NCBI GenBank assembly: GCA_905178155.1
Contig: CAJINV010000007.1
Coordinates: 1,310,627 to 1,374,626 of the forward strand
Source of the DNA: Amoebophrya sp. A120
Lineage: Eukaryota > Sar > Dinophyceae > Syndiniales > Amoebophryaceae
Length of the DNA stretch: 64,000 bases
Direction: 5' to 3'
Below the pieces are notes generated by a model. That model worked only from the letters and a program-made list of their open reading frames with translations. It was not told the DNA's origin and searched no databases. The position numbers were made by a program, and so were the translations under genes. Below are positions 58,601 through 64,000 of the stretch, piece by piece (the first letter of the stretch is position 1; each line of letters opens with the position of its first letter).

Positions 58601-61328
58601 GCATTCATATTTTTTTATATAAGTAGGCAAAAGTTGTAGTCACGCGTCCGACTGCACTCTGTGAAAACCGTTAACGTTATACTCTTTTTTGTTTGATACT
58701 TCTCCAAGTTCGACTGCAACATGAGGCTGTCCGGGCCGCTGGTGGAGGAGATGGAGGCCGCGTGGGAACTCACGCACGAGGACGAGCGGGTGGGGCTTTC
58801 CTTCATGCCCAATGTGTGCTGGGCCGCGGACGTGCACGACGAGAAGCGGTCGGCGTGCGAGATCGCGGCGAGCTGCGCCATGTGCTGCGGCATGAACATC
58901 GCGCCGTTCTCGATCGCCTTCGTGTCCGGGTCCCTGGCCAGTGCCATCAAGGCGGGCTACACCAGCCCCACGCTGCTCCCCGAGGACGAGATGCTGTTCA
59001 CGAAGCGGGCCGTGATGGTGCCGCACTCGCGCACGGTCCGCCTGTACTCCCGCGTGATGAAGACGTTCTACCCGGCCGAGTGCAGCTCCTACACCTTCGT
59101 GTTCGGCGTGTTCTGGCCCAAGTACAAGCGGTGGTTCGCCGGGTGGCTCGAGCTCCACGCGTACATGTTTTGCTGGCTGGTGCTCGGCCCCCGCTTGGCC
59201 TCCATGCACGACGAACACCCGCGCCGCCGCAGCGTGTACTGGCCGCGCGCCTGGTTCATCTTCTTGATGAGTGTCCTCCGGAAGTACATGTGCATGGTCG
59301 CCGCCGTGGGCGCCATCCCGATGACCTTCGTCCACATAAGCGCGTGGAACGATTCCGATCACTACCTGGACTACGGGCGCGGGAACTATCACATGGAGGT
59401 CGAGGACTGGCTCTACGAAATCTTTGCCACGAACCCGTCGTTATCAACTGCAAATATCGATATTCGCGCTGGATGTCTGGAACATTTTTTGCCGAGTTTG
59501 TCATCGACAAATTGTACATGACGCGCTCCCGCAATTTTCATGTTGCCTGCGATGCATGCTCTAGCATCAACAACATAGCTTTTATTGCGAAGCAGGTTTG
59601 CAGCCCATGCCTGTCCTGCAGGAGAAATAGTTCTTCTTGGCTACTTTCTAAGTGCCTTTTGCTGCTCATGCAGTACGTCGTGTTTTTGTATGATAGAAGC
59701 GCCATGATCGCAAGGGGGCGCCGCCATTCTTTCCAGATCGGAGGACATAGTATTTTTGCAATGCATAGTCGCACGCGTACATGACGGAGGCGTACGGATA
59801 TCCCCTGTCGGACGAGTACATGCGGTCCCTTATCCTGCGGAAAAACGCCCCCACCCCATAGTTGTCATGCAAATCTGCATGCTCAAAGTGTTTGTCATGC
59901 CGAGCCCCATGAGAAGCGATTTCTAGTTGTGTTTTGGAATTTGTTATGCTCCAATCAGCATAATAGGCTAGATCTGTGATGCTGCTGAACTAGCTAAACA
60001 GGACTACACTACGAAGCCAACTTTGTCATGCGCAACGGCCAAAGCTTCTGCATTTGTCTAGCAGATTTCCCATTTTGCCTATGGGGTGGGGACGCTTTTA
60101 CCCAGGATAGCCCTCCAGAACTACCGCCGGGCCCAGTTTCAAACGATGCTGGTAGCGGTCGGGACTTTTTTCGCCGTGATCACCGCCTTCCGCTCGCTGC
60201 GGAAATTCTACCTGGCTTTCCCAGGGGTCATGAAGTTCAACGCCTGGGCTTTCTTCAAGGGCTTTCTCGTGACGGGGCCCATGAGCTTATTGATGACGTT
60301 CGCTCTGCTGTACACCTACCTGAAACACGGGCTTTTGAACGAGCCGATGTTGCATTCCGCGCAGGGAGATACGGTGGCGGCCATGCAGAAGGGCGGCGCA
60401 CCATCTTCCGCGTCGCCGTCGGGCGACAAGCCCTCGCAAGAAGGAACAAGAACTTCTGCGCAAAACGTCGCACAACCGGCGCAAGAACTGCAAAGCGAAC
60501 AAGTGCAGCCAGAACAAACGACGCCTATCCCGTGGAAAAACGCCCCCATCCCCATACCTGTCATGTAAATCTGCAAGCCTGAGAGAGCTGCTTCTCTTTC
60601 TCATGCGCAGCCCCATGAGGAGCAGGAGGGAGAGGAGGAGCATTTATTTCCATTGCTATCCTCTGGAAGTTTCAAGTTTGTCATGCTCGAATCAGCATAC
60701 GCAACCTGCGTGAGGATTTGTGGTGCCGCTTAGGTTTATTCGCTAGCTAAACAGGATTAATGCACGACTGCGAGCTCAGGTGACCATTTGTCTTGCGCAA
60801 CAGCCAAAGCAAACCTCGGTTGTTGATTTGTGTAGCAGAATTCCTAGCTTCGTGGCCCTGGAGTGGGGACGTTTTTGCTCCGGATAGCTTCACCTGCTGA
60901 CGTCCTTCCCAGGGAGTCCCAGCAGTCTCAACAGTCGTCCAAACCAGCAGAGCCACAACATCTGGCGGTCCCCATGCCCCAGGTGCAGGTGGACGCAGAG
61001 AAATTGGATGCAGAAATACGTTATGCATTGCAAATATGTCTGGGTCTCCTGGATCTGGAAAGATTGGAACTCGTCATGCAAAGTCTCGATCTTTGCAAAA
61101 AAGTCTGTGTAGTTGCATCATGAACTGCACCAAAAGTTGGCCTTTTCTTGCTAGGCAAAAGGCGGACTTCTCATTCGCGGTCGGCGTCAGGAGGGTCTCG
61201 CAAAATCTGTGATGCTTCTGTGCGCATTCCAGAGCGTACTCGTGGTCCGCGAGATGCATGACAAATAATCTTGCTTTCTTCCAGACCCAGACATGTTTGC
61301 AGTGCATATACTTACCTCGTATATGTAA
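55610..61328 (+). CDS. Multi-pass membrane protein resembling a family 2 glycosyltransferase, 8 exons
   Basis: Exons 55610-55877, 56142-56408, 57758-58507, 58704-59441, 59773-59830, 60115-60525, 60892-61021 and 61314-61328 give 878 residues. Two N-terminal membrane helices (SLFLGSFFFWLFVSAGRF and a second starting TPLMYFSIVDTAIVTLHV) lead to a cytosolic domain. The order there resembles processive GT2 enzymes: IIHCFAVLHYKEPEEQLYTL, a glycine-rich turn GEIPGTGSNHFQCQ, SKFDCNM, and LLPEDEMLFTKRAV. At least four helices follow (LHAYMFCWLVLGPRL, MCMVAAVGAIPMTFVHI, FQTMLVAVGTFFAVITAF, TGPMSLLMTFALLYTYL). A sugar-transferring role at a membrane is inferred only. All seven introns are introners. The last codons are doubtful: a GT-AG intron from 61326 could extend the protein to about 61520. 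Confidence 0.7.
55878..56136. mobile_element. Introner, single-copy family
   Basis: Starts TATCCCGAGAAAAATAAACG; right end TTTTTCTTGCCTATA, with TCTCAGTCTCA mirrored further in. Flanking repeat CATCA / CACCA; removal gives FFGITPLMYFS. Confidence 0.85.
56583..57032. repeat. Cluster of CCTTCAGAAGG / CCTTCTGAAGG palindromes
   Basis: The 11-bp word CCTTC(A/T)GAAGG and partial forms recur about twenty times at irregular spacing, separated by A/T-rich runs. Each is its own reverse complement apart from the central base. Some are doubled, as in CCTTCCTGAAGGCC. Confidence 0.85.
57541..57558. repeat. Perfect GC-rich hairpin
   Basis: ACGCGGCG, a 2-nt loop CA, then CGCCGCGT. It lies inside the long introner; a related CGCGCCGCGTGG word occurs near 57084. 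Confidence 0.8.
58508..58698. mobile_element. Introner, single-copy family (191 bp)
   Basis: Starts TATCACAGGAAAAAAGTTA and ends CTCTTTTTTGTTTGATA, with GTTAACGG mirrored inside. Exact flanking repeat CTTCT; removal gives KVIFSKFDCNM. Confidence 0.9.
59442..59767. mobile_element. Introner, family 2-like
   Basis: Starts TATCAACTGCAAATATCG and ends AGTATTTTTGCAATGCATA. Flanking repeat GTCGT / GTCGC; removal gives ATNPSYAYMTEAYG. Confidence 0.88.
59831..60109 (-). mobile_element. Introner, family 1, reverse
   Basis: Starts TATCCTGCGGAAAAACG and ends CGCTTTTACCCAGGATA. Flanking repeat TCCCT / GCCCT; removal gives YMRSLQNYRRAQ. Confidence 0.9.
60526..60886 (-). mobile_element. Introner, family 1, reverse, older
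   Basis: Starts TATCCCGTGGAAAAACG and ends CGTTTTTGCTCCGGATA. Flanks ACGCC / GCTTC no longer match. Removal of 60526-60891 keeps the frame (QTTPPADVLP). Confidence 0.8.
61022..61308. mobile_element. Introner, family 2
   Basis: Starts TATGCATTGCAAATATG and ends CATGTTTGCAGTGCATA. Flanking repeat TACGT / TACTT. It lies near the end of the glycosyltransferase-like gene. Confidence 0.88.
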
Positions 61329-61368
61329 GTCTTTCACGACTTAATGTTCTCTCCCCTTGCTGGGAATC

Positions 61369-61395
61369 ACTACTACTACTACTACTACTACTACT
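61369..61395. repeat. ACT/CTA trinucleotide microsatellite
   Basis: About nine tandem CTA units just after the glycosyltransferase-like gene. Confidence 0.85.
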
Positions 61396-61522
61396 ATACT
61401 GCTGCAAGGCGGTAGAGAAGAAAGTGGGAAGCATGCAAAAACACGAAAAGTGGTGCAAAGGGAAGAAGCATGCCTTCCCACTAGAAGAAGTCGACGATGA
61501 TGTCGACGCTGGAGCGGAATAA

Positions 61523-62922
61523 ATAAAACAAGTAGTTCCCTCTAGTAACCCCGTCAGTTGGGTAAATCATTCACTCATTCATACGAGCTCGCAGTTCGAT
61601 GCTCGGTTTTCTTTTTTCGATTTAAGTAGATACTTCGACTTCTCGGTCTTTTCTCGTTTTCTCGCTGTTTTCGCTTTGTCATTTGTATCTCCCAAAAAAA
61701 AATAGAATTTGCTTATGTACTTCTTCTACGCACAAAGAAGGAGTCAGTCGAGCAATTTTTATCCGAGAGCCGCGAAAATGAAACCCCTTGTTCCGCGATC
61801 GATTTTGACTAGATGTTTTTTCTCGTCCAGTTTTCTTTTCCAAGTATCTTTACTTGATCTTATTTTTTCTCGCTGCTCTTGCATTCGCATTTTACTACAT
61901 GTTTTTTCGTTTTCGCATGACAATTTGAAGCACGTAAATATAAATATTTTTTCACTACACTAAAATTTGAATATGAACTTCTTGTTCTTTTTGGTCCCGT
62001 CCAGTAAATGTTGTTGGCCGTCCAGCTACAGCACGCAAGCCCGCGCACAACAATCTCAAACGATTTCCTATCCCTCTTTCCACTACTTCGAGTCACGCGC
62101 TGTGTCATTTTCTAGAATGAATGTCGCCCTGAAGACAGTTACACTACGAAAACGAGGTTCGGAGTAGTTGTTGGCACTATCATTCATTGTTGTTGTTCTG
62201 CATGAAAACATCAATGATGCTTAGAAAAAAGAAAGACTCTCCTCTGGTGATTTAATGTTCGTCCGGTTCGTGGTTATGGATACGCATACTACACTCTTGT
62301 TAATGAGTACGCAGGTATTTTTCGGGTCGTAAATTCGTTGTCGACGGCGCCACTCGTAAAATAAGTAGGCTCCTCGAGGAGTCCAACTAGTAGCCTCCGA
62401 TCGTTTGGGATCGTGGTCGTGGACGAGTAAAGATATTAAGCCACTGCAAAAATGCTGCTGCTGCATGGAGCAGCACTAGTATGATGTAGAAGAAATGATT
62501 GACAAGTATTTCAAATACTTGTCAATCAGATGAAGTGCAATCCAAAACTTGACTTCTAGTTCACGAAAAATGAGCCTCCTTCGTCTTCACGTCGACACGC
62601 GCATCTGAATAATTATAGTCCGCGGTTTATTTTTTTTCTGTACTTCTTCTTCGTCTTCCATGCCTACTAGTACTACGCGAAGGAAAAAGTAATCGCACGT
62701 CTACTTCAACACTAGCTGATCGTGATCCTTGCGCATCAAGCACCAACTTTGCAAGTTGCCGTGCCGCTCGACAAGTAGTTGATACTGCTTTTATTTTTGA
62801 TTATAATTCTCACGACCAAACAAAAGAGCGTACAACTATCAACACTGGAAGAACGAGTGTTATAAAAAAATATAAAGCAGAACAAGCTTTAACTACAGAT
62901 TTTTGAGCACTGCAGTATCAGT
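61523..62922. other. Intergenic, nothing recognised
   Basis: AT-rich with no protein-like ORF. A palindrome GACAAGTATTTCAAATACTTGTC lies near 62501-62523. A CACTGCAG ending at 62914 is a possible acceptor for the next gene. Confidence 0.5.
62501..62523. repeat. Perfect inverted repeat (hairpin)
   Basis: GACAAGTATTT, one central C, then AAATACTTGTC. It is isolated, with no T-run after it and no gene end nearby, so no role is claimed. Confidence 0.75.
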
Positions 62923-64000
62923 ATGGAGGCACAAAAAAAGGAAAGCGTCGCGAGTAGCGGCAGCGGCGGCAGCAGCATCGCCGAGAAGCTACGCAACAAC
63001 ATTCAACGGTTCGACTTCATCACGGACACCGTGGACGTGAGGGCACTGCCGACGAGTGACGTGCACCTGCGCGTAGTGCTGAACTCGGTGATGCCGGCGC
63101 TCGCGCTCGGGCTCGTGCTGTCCGGCGCCGGAAGCTGCACGTGGTTCATCCACCTCGGGCTCGAGACTTGCGGACGGGTCCAGCAGGGTTCTCCGTCGGC
63201 GCCGGAAGGGGACATTGGTGCCCCCGGACCAGGTCCGGGCGCGGTGGACTGGCAAGTCCGCTTGGACTGCACATCTACCTTGCTGTTTGGCATACCGATG
63301 AGCGCAGTGAAGGCCTACAATTTGCTGACGACGACGTTCATGGTTCTGGGCATGTTCTCGGCTTGCCTGTTCGCGGGCGGCCTGAGTGACAGCCGTGGGC
63401 GGCGCGAAACCATGCTGGACTTCGGCGTGTTCGGTGTTTTCGCCCACCTCTTCACGGCCTGCAGCTTCAACTGGCCAATGTTCTTCCTCGGCCGATTTGC
63501 GCAGGGGTTCGCGGTGGTAGGCGCGGCCGGGGTGGCGCCAACCTACATCGCGGAAGTGGTTCCGGCGGAGGAACGCGGGAAGTACGGCACCTGGTTTCAG
63601 ATGATGGTGGTGATTGGCATTCTCGTGTCCACGCTTCTCGCTCTCGTGTTTACCTCGCCACAGGAGGAGTGGACAAATTTGAAAGCCGCCGGACCACTGG
63701 ACTTCGTTGCCAAGAACGACGATGGTGCAGTTGATCCAACTGCCGCGTCGTCCTCATCTCTCTTGCAGTTTTACTTTGGGGGCAGTGCCACTTTTGCCGA
63801 CAACGCTGGTGTCCCGCAAGCCAATGTTGGAACAACTACAGCGAGCACTACGTGCGTGGGCCGCGGCTCCACCACCATCACGCCGGGGTGCCTCGACCCG
63901 TCCTCAAGTTTTGCGCAGAAGAACGGTGGACCACAAAGCCAGCACTTACCGCTGTCTCTCGATGATATCGCGCGTTCCTACTACTTTCAAGCGCACGTGT
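62923..64000 (+). CDS. MFS sugar-porter-like transporter, 3' end cut by window
   Basis: ATG at 62923 opens a frame that runs to the window edge (359 codons seen). After a cytosolic N-terminus (MEAQKKESVASSGSG) come a first helix (VVLNSVMPALALGLVLSG) and a loop. The MFS loop-2 motif GGLSDSRGRRETMLDFG follows. The next signature is FLGRFAQGFAVVGAAGVAPTYIAEVVPAEERGKY, of the sugar-porter R-G...Y-x-A-E-x-x-P-x-x-x-R-G type. A further helix (FQMMVVIGILVSTLLALVF) then leads to a long extracellular, Ser/Thr-rich loop. Function is probably proton-coupled or facilitative uptake of a sugar or related solute; the substrate cannot be told. No introner occurs in the visible part. Confidence 0.85.
   Translation, partial: MEAQKKESVASSGSGGSSIAEKLRNNIQRFDFITDTVDVRALPTSDVHLRVVLNSVMPALALGLVLSGAGSCTWFIHLGLETCGRVQQGSPSAPEGDIGAPGPGPGAVDWQVRLDCTSTLLFGIPMSAVKAYNLLTTTFMVLGMFSACLFAGGLSDSRGRRETMLDFGVFGVFAHLFTACSFNWPMFFLGRFAQGFAVVGAAGVAPTYIAEVVPAEERGKYGTWFQMMVVIGILVSTLLALVFTSPQEEWTNLKAAGPLDFVAKNDDGAVDPTAASSSSLLQFYFGGSATFADNAGVPQANVGTTTASTTCVGRGSTTITPGCLDPSSSFAQKNGGPQSQHLPLSLDDIARSYYFQAHV

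Noticed and set aside
1-64000. tRNA, rRNA or spliced-leader RNA genes
   Set aside because: I looked for obvious signatures and saw none, but without a covariance search small RNA genes could be missed.

Overview
The window looks like nuclear DNA of a eukaryotic protist, most likely a dinoflagellate of the Amoebophrya (Syndiniales) type. Ten protein genes are supported and all lie on the + strand, as in the long one-way gene arrays of dinoflagellates. Most are broken up by repeated intron-sized elements with inverted ends. To my knowledge, introner elements of this general kind (terminal inverted repeats, direct repeats, non-canonical splice sites) have been described in Amoebophrya genomes. 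The genus is an inference; nothing here was searched.

Layout. 121-3047: Ser/Thr-rich low-complexity protein. 5144-6207: ARL3 small GTPase. 7992-16366: 2,520-residue Asn/Gln/Gly-rich protein with two C2H2-like and two CCCH zinc fingers. 17373-19754: splicing factor SPF45/RBM17 (G-patch and RRM). 20697-25944: SHIPPO/STPGR-repeat protein, interrupted by a 1.4-kb element with inverted ends. 27556-34011: MLO-family membrane protein fused to three EF-hands. 34761-39680: island of unusual composition with two unrecognised intronless ORFs between diverged direct repeats of about 450 bp. 40838-45496: calpain-like protein with a myristoylation-type N-terminus and no catalytic Cys or His. 47003-54468: 1,248-residue coiled-coil protein. 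55610-61328: multi-pass membrane protein resembling a family 2 glycosyltransferase. 62923-end: MFS sugar-porter-like protein, cut by the window edge. The stretches between genes hold nothing I can support.

Main result. I count 38 introners inside these genes. Nearly all run TAT...ATA (usually TATC...GATA) and have terminal inverted repeats. They are flanked by a 5-bp direct repeat: exact in 22, one mismatch in 11, decayed in 5. Removing the element plus one 5-bp copy restores the reading frame and, where recognisable, the protein family. Summed exon lengths are multiples of three in every gene where all boundaries are assigned. At least five families differ in their terminal repeats, but share an internal motif close to TTTGTSATGC and its complement. 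The two largest families occur in both orientations, all apparently spliced. Ordinary GT-AG introns lie next to introners in the same genes.

The ARL3, SHIPPO/STPGR and EF-hand/MLO genes would suit a flagellated cell with calcium signalling, but nothing shows that neighbouring genes work together. Exon coordinates were read by eye; introner-bounded junctions are ambiguous by up to 5 nt because of the flanking repeat.
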